From: Flavobacterium oreochromis
Lineage (GTDB): Bacteria; Bacteroidota; Bacteroidia; Flavobacteriales; Flavobacteriaceae
NCBI RefSeq assembly: GCF_019565455.1
Contig: NZ_CP067377.1
Location: forward strand, 3,354,001-3,418,000
Direction of reading: 5' to 3'
DNA length: 64,000 bases
This document shows positions 45,611 through 56,374 of the stretch, in pieces. The notes under the pieces were generated by a model that worked only from the letters and a program-made list of their open reading frames with translations, was not told where the DNA came from and did no database searches. Positions within the stretch are counted from its first letter, which is position 1. Every line of letters starts with the position of its first letter. The position numbers and the translations under genes were made by a program.

Positions 45611-47029
45611 ATGAATTATAAAAAACATTTAGATCACAAAATATTTGAAATTGTATCAGAAGCCGCTCAGTTACTAAACCTTGAATGTTATGTAATTGGT
45701 GGTTTTGTGCGAGATATTCTACTAAACCGTGACCATAAAAAAGACATCGACATAGTGGCTGTAGGTAGCGGTATTGATTTAGCCATAAAAGTATCCGAAT
45801 TAATTCCACATAATCCGAAAGTACAAGTTTTTAAGAACTATGGCACGGCTATGCTTCGTTTTGAAGATATCGATATCGAATTTGTTGGTGCTCGTAAAGA
45901 GAGTTACAATTTTGATAGTCGTAAACCAGTTGTTGAAAACGGAACTTTAAGAGATGATCAAGAACGAAGGGATTTTACTATAAATGCTTTAGCTTTTTCT
46001 TTAAACACAGATAATTTTGGAGATCTCATAGATCCTTTTGAAGGTGTTACAGATTTAAACAAAAAAATCATACGTACTCCATTAGATCCTGATATAACTT
46101 ACAGTGATGATCCTTTAAGAATGATGCGAGCTATTCGTTTTGCTTCACAACTAAACTTTGAAATTGAATTAGAATCCATAGAATCAATAAAAAGAAATAA
46201 AGATCGTATACACATCATTTCAGGAGAAAGAATTGTAGATGAATTAAATAAAATTTTACTCTCTACTAAGCCTTCTCTAGGTTTTTTATTACTACACCAA
46301 ACAGGACTGTTGGAAATTATTTTACCTGAATTAACAGCTTTAAATAACGTAGAGGAACTAGAAGGTCATACACATAAAAATAATTTTTATCACTCATTAG
46401 AGGTACTAGACAATATTTGTCCTAACACAGAAGATTTATGGTTAAGATGGTCTGCTTTATTACATGATATAGGAAAGGCACCAACTAAAAAATTTCATAA
46501 AAAGCAAGGATGGACTTTTCATGGCCATGAATTTTTAGGAGGCAAAATGGTAAAAAACATTTTTATCCGTTTGCATATGCCTCTAAATCATAAAATGAAA
46601 TTTGTACAAAAAATGGTTCAAATGAGTTCACGTCCTATTGTTTTAGCACAAGATATTGTAACAGATAGTGCGGTTAGAAGACTTGTTTTTGACGCAGGTG
46701 AAGATGTTGAAAATCTCATGACTTTATGCGAGGCAGATATAACTACTAAAAACCCAAAAAAATTTCAAAAATACCATAACAATTTCAAAATTGTTCGTGA
46801 AAAAATAATAGAAGTAGAAGAACGTGATCGCGTACGAGTTTTTCAACCTCCTATCACAGGAGAAGAAATTATGGAAATTTTCGATCTAAAACCTTCAAAA
46901 GAAATTGGTACATTAAAAGAAGCTGTAAAAGAAGCCATTTTAGAAGGTATAATCACTAATGAATACGAACCCGCTTTAGCTTTCGTTTTAGAAAAAGCGG
47001 AAAAAATGGGACTAAAAAGAATTAAATAA
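45611..47029 (+). CDS. cca: CCA-adding tRNA nucleotidyltransferase with HD domain
   Basis: About 472 residues. The class II nucleotidyltransferase head has YVIGGFVRDILLNRDHKKDIDIVAVG (GGxVRD and DxD metal site), followed by RRDFTINALAFS and DDPLRMMRAIRFA. The central HD domain reads LHDIGKAPTKKF...FHGHEFLGGK. It adds or repairs the 3'-CCA of tRNAs; Bacteroidota members of this length are annotated as CCA transferase with an HD domain. ATG 45611 is preferred over an upstream TTG. A gap of 65 bases follows tsaC, so two tRNA maturation genes are neighbours. Confidence 0.92.
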   Translation: MNYKKHLDHKIFEIVSEAAQLLNLECYVIGGFVRDILLNRDHKKDIDIVAVGSGIDLAIKVSELIPHNPKVQVFKNYGTAMLRFEDIDIEFVGARKESYNFDSRKPVVENGTLRDDQERRDFTINALAFSLNTDNFGDLIDPFEGVTDLNKKIIRTPLDPDITYSDDPLRMMRAIRFASQLNFEIELESIESIKRNKDRIHIISGERIVDELNKILLSTKPSLGFLLLHQTGLLEIILPELTALNNVEELEGHTHKNNFYHSLEVLDNICPNTEDLWLRWSALLHDIGKAPTKKFHKKQGWTFHGHEFLGGKMVKNIFIRLHMPLNHKMKFVQKMVQMSSRPIVLAQDIVTDSAVRRLVFDAGEDVENLMTLCEADITTKNPKKFQKYHNNFKIVREKIIEVEERDRVRVFQPPITGEEIMEIFDLKPSKEIGTLKEAVKEAILEGIITNEYEPALAFVLEKAEKMGLKRIK

Positions 47030-47109
47030 TCTTTACGTAAAATGATACATGATTTAAATCATACGTTTTGATAATTTTTTTTAATGATTTTGTATTTAAA
47101 AAAGATAAA

Positions 47110-48126
47110 ATGAAATTTATAAAAATAGCAAAAACGGCACTTATTTTAGTATATCTGGTTGTAATAGCTGGTGCTTTAGTTAGAATGACTGGATCCGGCA
47201 TGGGATGTCCAGACTGGCCAAAATGTTTTGGTTATTACATTCCTCCAACAAATATCCAGGAATTAACTTGGACTGAAAATAGATTATTTAAAAAAGGACA
47301 AGTTATAATTAAAGATAAACAATTACTTGTAGCCAAAGAAGATTGCATTACTGGCAAAAATTTTGATTCCAAACAATGGAATAAATATACTAAACATGAC
47401 TACGCTAAATTTAACCCTATTCATACTTGGGTTGAATATATCAATAGACTTTTTGGCGCATTATCAGGCTTTGCTTGTTTATTTATGGCTTTTTATTCTT
47501 TTAATTACTGGAACAAAAGCAGACTAATTCCTGTTTTATCATTGCTTGTTGTTTTTATGATGGGCTTTCAAGCTTGGCTTGGAGCTACCGTAGTATATTC
47601 TGTATTAAATCCCGTTAAAATAACTTTGCATATGGTAATGGCTTTAATTATCATAGCCTTCATCATTTACATAATTACTCTAGCTGATGCAAAATCTTAC
47701 TCAAAGAAATCAGATCTTACATTCCGAAATCTAATGTGGATCACTATTATCATGACATTTATACAAGTCATTTTAGGTACTCAAGTTAGACAATTCATAG
47801 ACGAACAAGTCAAATCAGGAATCGAAAATCCAACCTTATGGCTATCTAACCCAGAAGTAACGTTCTATATCCATAGAAGTTTTTCTATTTTAGTCTTAGT
47901 AACTAATCTTTTTTTATTCTTGAGAAATAGAAAACTAAGTCTTGGCTTTAAAGAAATGAATTGGGTATTACTATTATTAGTTCTTGAAATTCTTTCAGGA
48001 ATTTTTATATACTATATGAATTTCCCTTTTGGTTCACAAACAATACATCTTTTATTAGCATCTATACTTTTTGGAATTCAATTTTACATATTACTCCAAC
48101 TCAAACAAAAGAATATACCCAATTAA
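47110..48126 (+). CDS. ctaA: Heme A synthase (CtaA/COX15)
   Basis: A 338-residue eight-helix membrane enzyme that oxidises the C8 methyl of heme O to make heme A for cytochrome oxidase. ALVRMTGSGMGCPDWPKCFGYYIPP is the strongly conserved COX15 start. HTWVEYINRLFGALSG carries heme-ligand histidines, as do ITLHMVMALIIIAF, YIHRSFSILVLVTNL and TIHLLLAS. ATG 47110 is preferred over an in-frame TTG at 47068. Intact, in contrast to several neighbours. Confidence 0.93.
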   Translation: MKFIKIAKTALILVYLVVIAGALVRMTGSGMGCPDWPKCFGYYIPPTNIQELTWTENRLFKKGQVIIKDKQLLVAKEDCITGKNFDSKQWNKYTKHDYAKFNPIHTWVEYINRLFGALSGFACLFMAFYSFNYWNKSRLIPVLSLLVVFMMGFQAWLGATVVYSVLNPVKITLHMVMALIIIAFIIYIITLADAKSYSKKSDLTFRNLMWITIIMTFIQVILGTQVRQFIDEQVKSGIENPTLWLSNPEVTFYIHRSFSILVLVTNLFLFLRNRKLSLGFKEMNWVLLLLVLEILSGIFIYYMNFPFGSQTIHLLLASILFGIQFYILLQLKQKNIPN

Positions 48127-48134
48127 CTTAATAG

Positions 48135-48270
48135 AAAGAGGGTCTCCTAAAAGGCTGTAACTTTGCCCATTTTAACCTAAGAAAGAAATCACATAATAAC
48201 TCATTAGACTCCTCTTTCTTTCAGAGTGACAAATGGTACGTTTATTTTTTAGTTTTAGGACACCTTCTTT
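48135..48270. repeat. MITE-like inverted-repeat element, copy 2 (136 bp)
   Basis: The left end AAAGAGGGTCTCCTAAAA (48135-48152) and the reverse complement of the right end, AAAGAAGGTGTCCTAAAA (48253-48270), match at 16 of 18 positions. It carries AGACTCCTCTTTCTTTCAGAGTGACAAATGG-type core sequence at about 48209-48238. It fills most of the gap between ctaA and ftsE; 48271-48458 shows nothing further. Confidence 0.72.
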
Positions 48271-48458
48271 ATTATTTGTTTAAAAATAACAGATATACAA
48301 ACTAACTTTACCTAATAATTAAAAACTTAATACCTCTTACTTATAATCATATTATAAGATTCTTTTTGATAATAAATATCAAAAAGACAACATATTCTAA
48401 AAATTATTTTGAATACGAGACTTAAGTTATTATTTTTACCAAACTAAACATATATTTC

Positions 48459-49143
48459 ATGTCACACACTATATTATCACTCCAAAATGTAACTATCTAT
48501 CAAGAAGGAAATAAAATTCTATCAGATATCAACCTAAATGTTATTCCGGGAAGAGTTTATTTATATTATAGGTAAAACTGGCTCTGGAAAAAGTAGTTTA
48601 ATGAAAACACTTTATGCTGACTTACCCCTTACACAAGGTGAAGGTACTATAGTAGATTATGATTTACATGGGCTTGTAGACAACGATATTCCTTTTTTAA
48701 GACGAAAAATTGGAATTGTATTTCAAGATTTCAAACTACTTCCTGACAGAAGTATACATGCTAATTTATATTTTGTCCTAAAAGCTACTGGTTGGACAGA
48801 TGAATTAGACATGAGAGCAAAAATTGATGAAGTTTTAGAAAAAGTAGGTCTTATAAATTTAGCAAATAAAATGCCTCATCAATTATCAGGAGGAGAACAA
48901 CAACGCGTAGCTATTGCTCGTGCATTATTAAACGATCCTGATTTAATATTAGCAGATGAACCAACAGGTAACTTAGATCCTCAAACTAGTATGGAAGTTA
49001 TGGAAGTTCTTCGTAAAATTAATCAAAATGGAAAAACAATTTTAATGGCTACACACGATTATGCGCTATTAATGAAATACCCTTCTAAAACATTAAAATG
49101 TGAAGATGGAGCTATTTTTGAAGTAGTACAAAAAACCGCCTAA
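48459..49143 (+). CDS. ftsE: Cell-division ATPase FtsE (frameshifted)
   Basis: An ABC ATPase which with FtsX controls peptidoglycan hydrolysis at the division site. ATG 48459 gives [20 protein letters not shown]. An extra base near 48553 breaks the frame before Walker A ([19 protein letters not shown]). The rest is uninterrupted: [17 protein letters not shown] (FtsE-type Q-loop), [21 protein letters not shown] (signature), [16 protein letters not shown] (Walker B) and MATHDYALL. The FQDFKLL and GNLDP sequences are typical of FtsE. ftsX does not follow in this window. The corrected length is about 228 residues. Confidence 0.85.
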
Positions 49144-49144
49144 A

Positions 49145-50987
49145 ATGATTAAACATATTTTCCTGTTATCACTTTTCTTATTTCCTTATCTATCAAAAGC
49201 CCAAGAAGAAAAGACATTCAATATCCGATATCAAAATTATTTAAAAGGTGATATTCATTTTATTGCTAATACTGTTATCGGGAAAAAATCGGGAAAAATG
49301 CTAATGAAGCCTATAATAAAGTAAATTCTAGTGCAAAATTAAATGATGAAATTACTATGTCTTATATAGACATAGATGAAGATTCTCAAACTTTTTCATC
49401 TAGTTCAGCTACATTAGAACCTATTCATTCAAATGATAAAATTATTTTTGCGGGACTATATTGGTCTGCCACATTGCCTAATAGAGACAAATCAACACAA
49501 CCTATCTCCGAAATATTAATTAAAACACCACAGTCTGAAAAGTATTTTACAATAAATGGAGATATTATATATGATGCAAAAGAACATGATAAGCACAATA
49601 CAAATAGTCCTTACCTATGCTTTTCAGAAATAACTAACGAGGTTAAAAAAAATCCTTGGGGAACTTATACTATAGCGAATATTCAAGCTTCTCAAGAAAA
49701 AATAGAAGGAGGAAGTGCTGCTGGTTGGGTTCTTTATATTGTTTATGAATCTGATTTAGAACCCTATCATCAAATCAGTTTATATGATGGCTTTTCATAT
49801 ATCTATAATAAACCCGTTGAAATCCATTTTAAAGACTTTATTACACCAAAAACAGGAAAAATTATACCAAAACTTACCGTAGCAGCATTAGAAGGAGACT
49901 TAAATATCGAAGGAGATAATTTAAGAATAAATACCTCTAATACTAATAAATGGTCATATATTGGGAATTCTATACGAAACGGACAAAACATATTTAATAG
50001 TAAAATCACTTATTATGATACTGATTTTCAAAAAAGAACACCCGCTTCTTTAAATACTTTAGGATATGACGTTTTTTTAGATAAAATACAAACAAAGGAA
50101 CTTTCTTTTAGTAATATTGATCAAGTTAATTTAAAAATAAGTTCTTTAGGTGATAAATTTTATGTAACGAATATAGGTTTTAGTATTGAAGTAAGTGAAG
50201 AATTTGCTAGAAAAAACCCCCCCTTTTCATCTACTACAAATTCAACTATAAAGACAAAACTAGAAATAGCAGAAACAATAAATAGAATTCCAGTTGATAC
50301 AACTTCTCCAAAAAAAACTATAATTGAAAAAAAACAAATACGATTAATCAATCAATAGCTACAATACATAACCGAAAACCAAAAGAAATAAAAACTTATT
50401 TATTTAATTCTAACGTAGCTCCTGAAGGTTATTATATAATTGCCAATGCTTATCAAAATATAAATTATGCTAATGATTTTGCAAACAAAATAAACAACAA
50501 AAAAATTAAACCCTTTATCTTTAAAAATCCAGATAATCAGTTACATTATTTGACTTTAAATCATTATAAATCACAAATAGAAGCAGAAAAAGCCTATTAT
50601 AACAATATAAACAATACGTATTTTCAAGAATATTGGATTGCTAAAATTCAACATATCAATAATCCCCTATCAAGTTCTTACAAAAATACAAATAGGATTG
50701 AAAAAGAAATTGCAACTATAAAAATCAACAATTCTAATTCTACTTTAAAAAAAGGTTATTATTTAGTTTCTAATGTGTTTGAAATTCGAACAAATGCTTC
50801 AAAATACATAGACTTATTAAAAAAAAGAGGCTTTACCCCTTCTTATTTTATTAATCCAAAAAACCAATATTATTATACTTATCTTGATTATTATACTGAT
50901 TTAGAAAAAATAAAAATTGATTATTTTTCTAATTATAACAATCGTTTTTTTGATGAATATTGGATTATGGAAGTTACAATAGAATAA
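49145..50987 (+). CDS. Secreted adhesin-like protein with C-terminal SPOR-like domain (two frameshifts)
   Basis: MIKHIFLLSLFLFPYLSKAQ is a signal peptide. The frame breaks near 49285 (one A missing). Then a beta-rich region follows: SNDKIIFAGLYWSATLP, NPWGTYTIANIQASQEKIEGG, SAAGWVLYIVYESDLEPYHQ and LYDGFSYIYN, resembling the extracellular domain of large surface and gliding-type proteins in this phylum. Another break near 50335 leads into IATIHNRKPKEIKTYLFNSN and two SPOR-like repeats (EGYYIIANAYQNINYANDFAN, KGYYLVSNVFEIRTNASKYI). SPOR domains bind denuded peptidoglycan, which fits a position next to ftsE. The corrected length is about 614 residues. The role is an inference. Confidence 0.65.
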
Positions 50988-51055
50988 TAAAACTGACAAA
51001 TATCATTTTAGATCCCTTTACTGTAGACTACCTTTGATTATGTAAATCATTAGGT

Positions 51056-52419
51056 ATGTCAACATCATTAATACAGAAATACAACGTTCCTGGTCCTCGA
51101 TACACTAGTTATCCTACTGTACCCTATTGGGAAGATCAGGAATTTACTGTTAAAGAATGGACAAAAACAGTATTAAAATCATTTCAAGAAAGTAATCAAA
51201 AAGAAGGTATAAGCTTATATATTCACCTTCCTTTTTGTGAAAGCCTTTGTACTTTTTGTGGTTGCCACAAACGTATTACTAAACGTCATGAAGTAGAAAA
51301 GCCTTATATAGAAGCTGTATTAAAAGAATGGAGTTTATATTGTAATCTCTTTGCAGAAACGCCAATTATAAAAGAAATTCACTTAGGAGGAGGTACTCCT
51401 ACCTTCTTCTCTAATGAAAACCTTACATTTCTTATTAATGGAATTTTGTCAAAAGCAAAAATAGCTCCAGATCATGAATTCAGCTTTGAAGGACATCCTA
51501 ATAATACAACTCGAGCACATTTACAAACTCTTTATGATTTAGGATTTCGTAGAGTAAGTTTTGGTGTTCAGGATTATAGTGAACAAGTTCAAAAAGCAAT
51601 TAATAGAATACAACCTTTTCAAAATGTAGCAAAAGTTACTTTATGGGCAAGAGAAATAGGATATACCTCTATATCACATGACCTAGTTTTTGGTCTTCCT
51701 TTTCAAGGAGTTGAAAATATAGTAGACACTATTGAAAAAACAAAATCGCTTTTACCTGAACGATTAGCCTTTTATAGTTATGCACATGTTCCTTGGATAA
51801 AAGGTAATGGACAACGAGGATTTAATGATGAGGATGTACCTAAGGATGAAGAAAAAAGAACATTATACGAAATAGGAAAACAACTTTTACATAAAAAAGG
51901 ATATCACGAAATTGGAATGGATCATTTTGCTCGAAAAAAGATTCACTCTATGTCGCTTCACAAGAAGGAAAACTGCATCGTAACTTTATGGGATATACAG
52001 CTTCTAAAACTCAATTAATGATTGGACTAGGAATTTCTTCCATTAGTGACAGTTGGTATAGTTTTGCTCAAAATGAAAAAACAATTGAAGAATATTATAC
52101 CGCTTTATCAAATAATGAACTACCTATTTGTAAAGGTCATATACTATCAAAAGAAGATTTAATCATTCGTAAGCATATACTAAATATAATGTGTCAATTT
52201 ACCACTTCATGGGATACAAACCATTTATTTCTAAAAGATATCCCTTCTATTCTTGACCAATTAAAAGAAATGGAATTAGACGGATTAGTTATTCTTCAAC
52301 CCAATGCAATAACTGTAACTGAAAAAGGGAAACCTTTTGTCCGTAACATTTGCATGGCATTTGATTTAAGATTAAAAAGAAAAACACCGCAAAGACAATT
52401 ATTTTCTATGACTATTTAA
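51056..52419 (+). CDS. hemN: Oxygen-independent coproporphyrinogen III oxidase (frameshifted)
   Basis: Radical SAM enzyme of heme synthesis. KYNVPGPRYTSYPTVPYWE is the HemN N-terminus, IHLPFCESLCTFCGC holds the CxxxCxxC cluster motif with the extra Cys, and IHLGGGTPTFFSNE, FEGHPNNTT and RRVSFGVQDYSEQVQKAI are family features. The frame breaks in the A-run at 51934-51939 within FARKNDSL. The restored frame reads LHRNFMGYTASKTQLMIGLGISSISD, the substrate-proximal HemN motif, to the end. The corrected length is about 454 residues. HNFxGYTT-like sequence supports HemN and not HemW. Confidence 0.92.
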
Positions 52420-52530
52420 ATTCAATTAACCAAAATTTTATCTATTAAATATTTCTACATTTAATTTATAATTTTAAAAATTATAATAACCAAAATAAAT
52501 TTAAATTTGTCATTATTATATATATAAAAC

Positions 52531-53187
52531 ATGAAAAAAATAACATTAGGCTTAGGAATTCTTTTATGTATTATAAGCTGCAAAAAAGAAGTTACCACTG
52601 AAACTAATAATTCAATTAAAAATGATACACTTGTAAGTGTAGATAGTATAACAAAAAATGAAGAAAACAATGATCAAGCTATAGAAAAAGCAAGTAATAC
52701 TTATACTTACAAAGCTTTAGATGGTAAGAACTACTCTTTTTATTATACAGAAAAAGAAGGAAAAAGAGTAGTTATAATAACATTAGATGAAAAAGAATTA
52801 GTTACATTATCGCAAAAACAAGCATGGGCTAAAGGAGCTATTTACCAAGATAGTAAATATACTCTAGAAAGCAATGGAGATAAAGCGATATTAAAAATAG
52901 ATGATAAAGATCAAAAACTTGTTTTATTAAGTCCTCTAAATTCAATAGCTATTAACAATCAAGATAAAGATGATCAAATTGAATTAGCATACATCAATAC
53001 AGAAAAATTACATTTATTACGTATTACTAAATCTGGAAAATCAACTATATACACTCAAGTAGAAGCTTGGTCTAAAGGTGCTAACTATGTAAATGGAACT
53101 GATACTATACATTGTCAATCTAATCAAAAACCAACTCTCATTACAATAAAATCTAATGGGAAAGAGACTAATTATTTTGAAAAATAA
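52531..53187 (+). CDS. MliC-like lipoprotein with duplicated segment
   Basis: 218 residues. MKKITLGLGILLCIISCKKE is a lipoprotein signal with Cys17. After a charged linker, YKALDGKNYSFYYTEKEG, TLSQKQAWAKGAIYQDSKYTL and NGDKAILKIDDKDQ resemble the MliC/PliC lysozyme-inhibitor fold. A second, weaker copy appears in QVEAWSKGANYVNGTDTIHC. Such proteins protect peptidoglycan from c-type lysozyme; the assignment rests on motif likeness only. It is followed by a strong terminator. Confidence 0.6.
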   Translation: MKKITLGLGILLCIISCKKEVTTETNNSIKNDTLVSVDSITKNEENNDQAIEKASNTYTYKALDGKNYSFYYTEKEGKRVVIITLDEKELVTLSQKQAWAKGAIYQDSKYTLESNGDKAILKIDDKDQKLVLLSPLNSIAINNQDKDDQIELAYINTEKLHLLRITKSGKSTIYTQVEAWSKGANYVNGTDTIHCQSNQKPTLITIKSNGKETNYFEK

Positions 53188-53204
53188 ACTTAAAATCTCT
53201 TAAA

Positions 53205-53250
53205 TAAAAGCAGAAGGTTGTATTAAAATTAATACAACCTTCTGCTTTTA
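53205..53250. terminator. Strong perfect-stem terminator
   Basis: A 21-base stem: 53205-53225 pairs perfectly with 53230-53250 around a four-base loop; the core is AGCAGAAGGTTGTATTA. It starts 17 bases after the lipoprotein stop, and the T-rich end fits rho-independent termination in either direction. Confidence 0.85.
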
Positions 53251-53316
53251 TAAGATAACTATTTTAAAAAAAACATAAAGACCTATCATCTTTAATATAT
53301 TTGAATAAAAAAATAC

Positions 53317-53324
53317 TATTTTTG
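53317..53324 (+). promoter_or_regulatory. Putative -7 promoter element of the DHH gene
   Basis: TATTTTTG matches TAnnTTTG, six bases before ATG 53330. This implies a nearly leaderless transcript or use of ATG 53333. TTTG at 53300-53303 is rather close for a -33 element. Confidence 0.35.
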
Positions 53325-53329
53325 GCATT

Positions 53330-54339
53330 ATGATGAATGCAAATGAAATTATAGCTATAAAAAACTTATTAGCTACCCCAAAAAATATTACGATTATACC
53401 TCATCGCAATCCAGATGGTGATGCTATGGGTTCAACTTTAGGATTATGTCATATTTTAAAACAATTAGGACATAAAACCATCGTAATGGCTCCAAATGAT
53501 TTTCCAAGTTTTTTAGCTTGGTTACCTGGCTCAGAAGAAGTATTAATCTATGAAAAAGAAATTCAACATTGTCAAGAACAACTCAACTTGTCAGATATAA
53601 TTTTCACACTTGATTTTAACGCCTTACACAGAACAGGTGATTTAATGGAAAGCTTTTTGTTAACACTTAACAAAACCTTTATCATGATTGATCACCATCA
53701 ATTACCCGATTCTTACGCGCTTTACAAATATTCTGATACATCTATGAGTTCTACCTGCGAAATGGTTTATCATTTTATTCACTTCATGGGATATGACAAT
53801 TTAATTAATAGTACTGTAGCAACCTGTATTTATACAGGATTAGTAACTGACACAGGATCCTTTAGATTTTCTTCTACAACCAGTACCACACACGAAGTAG
53901 CTTCTGATTTAATAAAAAAGGAATTAGAAATGCTGAAATACACAACAACCTTTTTGATACTAGTTCTTATAACAGACTACAATTATTAGGTAAAGCTTTA
54001 CAAAATATGCAATTAATGCAAGATTATAAAACATCTTATATTACATTAAATCAAGAAGAATTAAATCATTTCTCTCATCAAAAAGGAGATACAGAAGGTT
54101 TTGTAAATTATGGACTAAGCATAAAAGGAATAGACTTTACAGCTATTTTCATAGAAAACAAAGAAGAAGGAATTATTAAAATTTCATTCCGTTCTCAAGG
54201 AGATTTTGATGTTAATCAATTTGCCCGAAATTATTTTAATGGAGGCGGGCATTTAAATGCAGCAGGAGGTAAATCAACTTTGAGTTTAAAAGAAACTGTA
54301 AATCAATTTATAAGTATTGTTAAAGAAATAAGAAAATGA
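53330..54339 (+). CDS. DHH/DHHA1 phosphoesterase, NrnA-like (frameshifted)
   Basis: Degrades nanoRNA or cyclic dinucleotide products. ITIIPHRNPDGDAMGSTLGL (DHH family motif I), FTLDFNALHRTGD, IMIDHHQLPD (DHH motif) and CIYTGLVTDTGSFRF follow in order. The frame breaks in the A-run at 53914-53919; the restored frame reads GIRNAEIHNNLFDTSSYNRLQLLGKA and then the DHHA1 domain with ISFRSQGDFDVNQFARNYF and NGGGHLNAAGGKS. The corrected length is 336 residues. It overlaps gldI by four bases (ATGA), so the two are coupled. Confidence 0.88.
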
Positions 54340-54932
54340 AAACATTAAGAATCATTACATTCATAGTCCTTAGCATGAATTTAGTTACTTGCTGTACTCA
54401 AAAACAAGAAGCTAGAAGACCTATATCGCATAAGACAGGGGAATTTATGAAACAATCAATTGATCGCAACAAAAAGTTAAATAAAAACGAAGAAGAAATC
54501 ATTATCAATATTATAAAAAAAGATACTGCTCACGAATATACTACCTCTAAAAAAGGCTATTGGTACTTTTATAACACTAAAAATACAACAGAGCAACCTA
54601 AACCTATTAAAGGTGACATTGCTTTTTTTGACTATGAAATAAAAGATATAAAAGGAAAAATAATTTATACTCAAACTGAGTTAAAACCACAAACCTATAA
54701 AGTAGATCAACAAGATTTCATAAAAGGTCTTCAAGATGGAATAAAATTAATGCAAAAAGGTGAAAAAGTGACTTTCTTATTACCATCCCATTTAGCTTTT
54801 GGATATCATGGTGACAATAATAAAATAGGAATTAATCAACCTTTAATTTGTACCGTTACACTTAATGACATCAAAAAAGAACAAAATAATAAAACAGTTA
54901 CTCCATCAGATATAAATAAAAATAATAACTAA
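54336..54932 (+). CDS. gldI: Gliding-motility peptidyl-prolyl isomerase lipoprotein
   Basis: 198 residues. MKTLRIITFIVLSMNLVTCC is a lipoprotein signal (Cys19/20). QEARRPISHKTGEFMKQSIDRNKKL is the region typical of GldI, and the C-terminal FKBP domain shows KGDIAFFDYEIKDIKGKIIY, VDQQDFIKGLQDGIKLMQKGEKVTFLLP and HLAFGYHGDNNKIG. In flavobacteria GldI is needed for gliding and type IX secretion, presumably as a periplasmic folding factor. It lies between the DHH gene and a second isomerase gene. Confidence 0.88.
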   Translation: MKTLRIITFIVLSMNLVTCCTQKQEARRPISHKTGEFMKQSIDRNKKLNKNEEEIIINIIKKDTAHEYTTSKKGYWYFYNTKNTTEQPKPIKGDIAFFDYEIKDIKGKIIYTQTELKPQTYKVDQQDFIKGLQDGIKLMQKGEKVTFLLPSHLAFGYHGDNNKIGINQPLICTVTLNDIKKEQNNKTVTPSDINKNNN

Positions 54933-54950
54933 AACCAATTATTAACTAAA

Positions 54951-56072
54951 ATGAAAAAAATGATAAGTTTATTTTTAAGTCTTTTTACTTTTTTATTTTC
55001 TTTCTCATCTTGCAATTCAAAAGGTGAAAAACAAACAGGAGAAGGATTATTTGCTGAAATAGAAACAAATAAAGGCAAAATTGTAGTACAATTAGAATTT
55101 GAAAAAACGCCTATTACTGTAGCTAATTTTGTTTCTTTAGTAGAGGGTAAAAACCCTATGGTGAATACAAAATACGCAGGAAAACCTTTTTATAACGGTC
55201 TAAAATTTCATCGTGTAATTCAAGACTTTATGATTCAAGGTGGTGATCCTGATGGAAACGGAAGTGGTGGACCTGGATACAAATTTAAAGATGAAATAGT
55301 ACCTGATTTAAAACATACAGGCCCTGGAATACTTTCTATGGCTAATGCTGGACCTGGTACAAATGGTAGCCAATTTTTCATCACTCATAAAGCAACTCCA
55401 TGGTTAGACGGTCGTCATACCGTATTTGGCCATGTTATAACAGGACAAGATATAGTAAATAAAATTGCTCAAGATGATACAATAAACAAAATAACCATCA
55501 TAAGAAAAGGAACTAATGCTAAAAAATTTGATGCAGCAAAAGTTTTTAAAGAAAGTGTAGATAAACAAATAAAAGCGCAAAAAGAAATAGAAGCTAAACT
55601 ATTAAAAGTTAAAGCTGACAAAACAGCTTACTTTGCTCAAACAAAAGCAAACGCTAGCAAATCAGATACAGGATTATTATATAACATAATTTCTAAAGGA
55701 ACTGGTAAAAAACCTGAAACAGGATCTACAGTATATGTGCACTACGCAGGTTATTTTGAAGATGGAACCTTATTTGATACTAGCTATGAAAAAGTAGCAA
55801 AAGATTTTGGAAAATTAGATGAACGTAGAGCAGCAGCTAAAGCATATCAACCATTTCCTTTTCAAGCAGGAAAAAAAGAAGGCTTAATACCTGGTTTCTT
55901 AGAAGGATTAGAAAAAATGAATATTGGAGACAAAGCTGTTTTATTTATTCCTTCTAACCTAGGTTATGGTGCACAAGGAGCTGGTGGAGTAATTCCGCCT
56001 AATACTAATTTAGTTTTTGAGCTAGAGTTATTAGACAAAATGCCTGTTGATACACCTACTACTAATAAATAA
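54951..56072 (+). CDS. Cyclophilin-FKBP fusion peptidyl-prolyl isomerase lipoprotein
   Basis: 373 residues. The signal [13 protein letters not shown] gives a lipidated Cys. Residues about 35-190 form a cyclophilin domain ([61 protein letters not shown]). A helical linker ([20 protein letters not shown]) joins an FKBP domain (about 225-365: [65 protein letters not shown]). It combines two unrelated isomerase folds in one chain. It is 18 bases after gldI and probably in the same operon; envelope protein folding is the likely role. Confidence 0.92.
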   Translation: MKKMISLFLSLFTFLFSFSSCNSKGEKQTGEGLFAEIETNKGKIVVQLEFEKTPITVANFVSLVEGKNPMVNTKYAGKPFYNGLKFHRVIQDFMIQGGDPDGNGSGGPGYKFKDEIVPDLKHTGPGILSMANAGPGTNGSQFFITHKATPWLDGRHTVFGHVITGQDIVNKIAQDDTINKITIIRKGTNAKKFDAAKVFKESVDKQIKAQKEIEAKLLKVKADKTAYFAQTKANASKSDTGLLYNIISKGTGKKPETGSTVYVHYAGYFEDGTLFDTSYEKVAKDFGKLDERRAAAKAYQPFPFQAGKKEGLIPGFLEGLEKMNIGDKAVLFIPSNLGYGAQGAGGVIPPNTNLVFELELLDKMPVDTPTTNK

Positions 56073-56089
56073 AATATACAAATCATTAC

Positions 56090-56222
56090 AGAGGAGGTCC
56101 TAAAAGTCTATAATCTTATTATTTCTTTTAAAGTAAGATTTTATATAATACTGATTATAAAACTCTTAGTTTAATATAAATCATAGATTTTACCTTGATT
56201 TTTTACTTTTGGGATCCCCTCT
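56090..56222. repeat. MITE-like inverted-repeat element, copy 3 (133 bp)
   Basis: The left end AGAGGAGGTCCTAAAAGT (56090-56107) and the reverse complement of the right end, AGAGGGGATCCCAAAAGT (56205-56222), match at 15 of 18 positions. The core has diverged from the copies at 31829 and 48135. It occupies nearly half of the 56073-56374 gap; the rest is AT-rich promoter DNA for the AraC gene. Confidence 0.68.
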
Positions 56223-56374
56223 TTTAAGTTAAATAAACTAACTTCTATCTTTAAAAAGTAAACTTTCACTCCTCCTAATTTCTTCAAAATAATTCGTTTC
56301 ATAAAAACTTTAAAAAAAACAACTATCTAATATTTACAAAATCTATTAAAATTAGTTTTTTAAACTTTGTCGTT

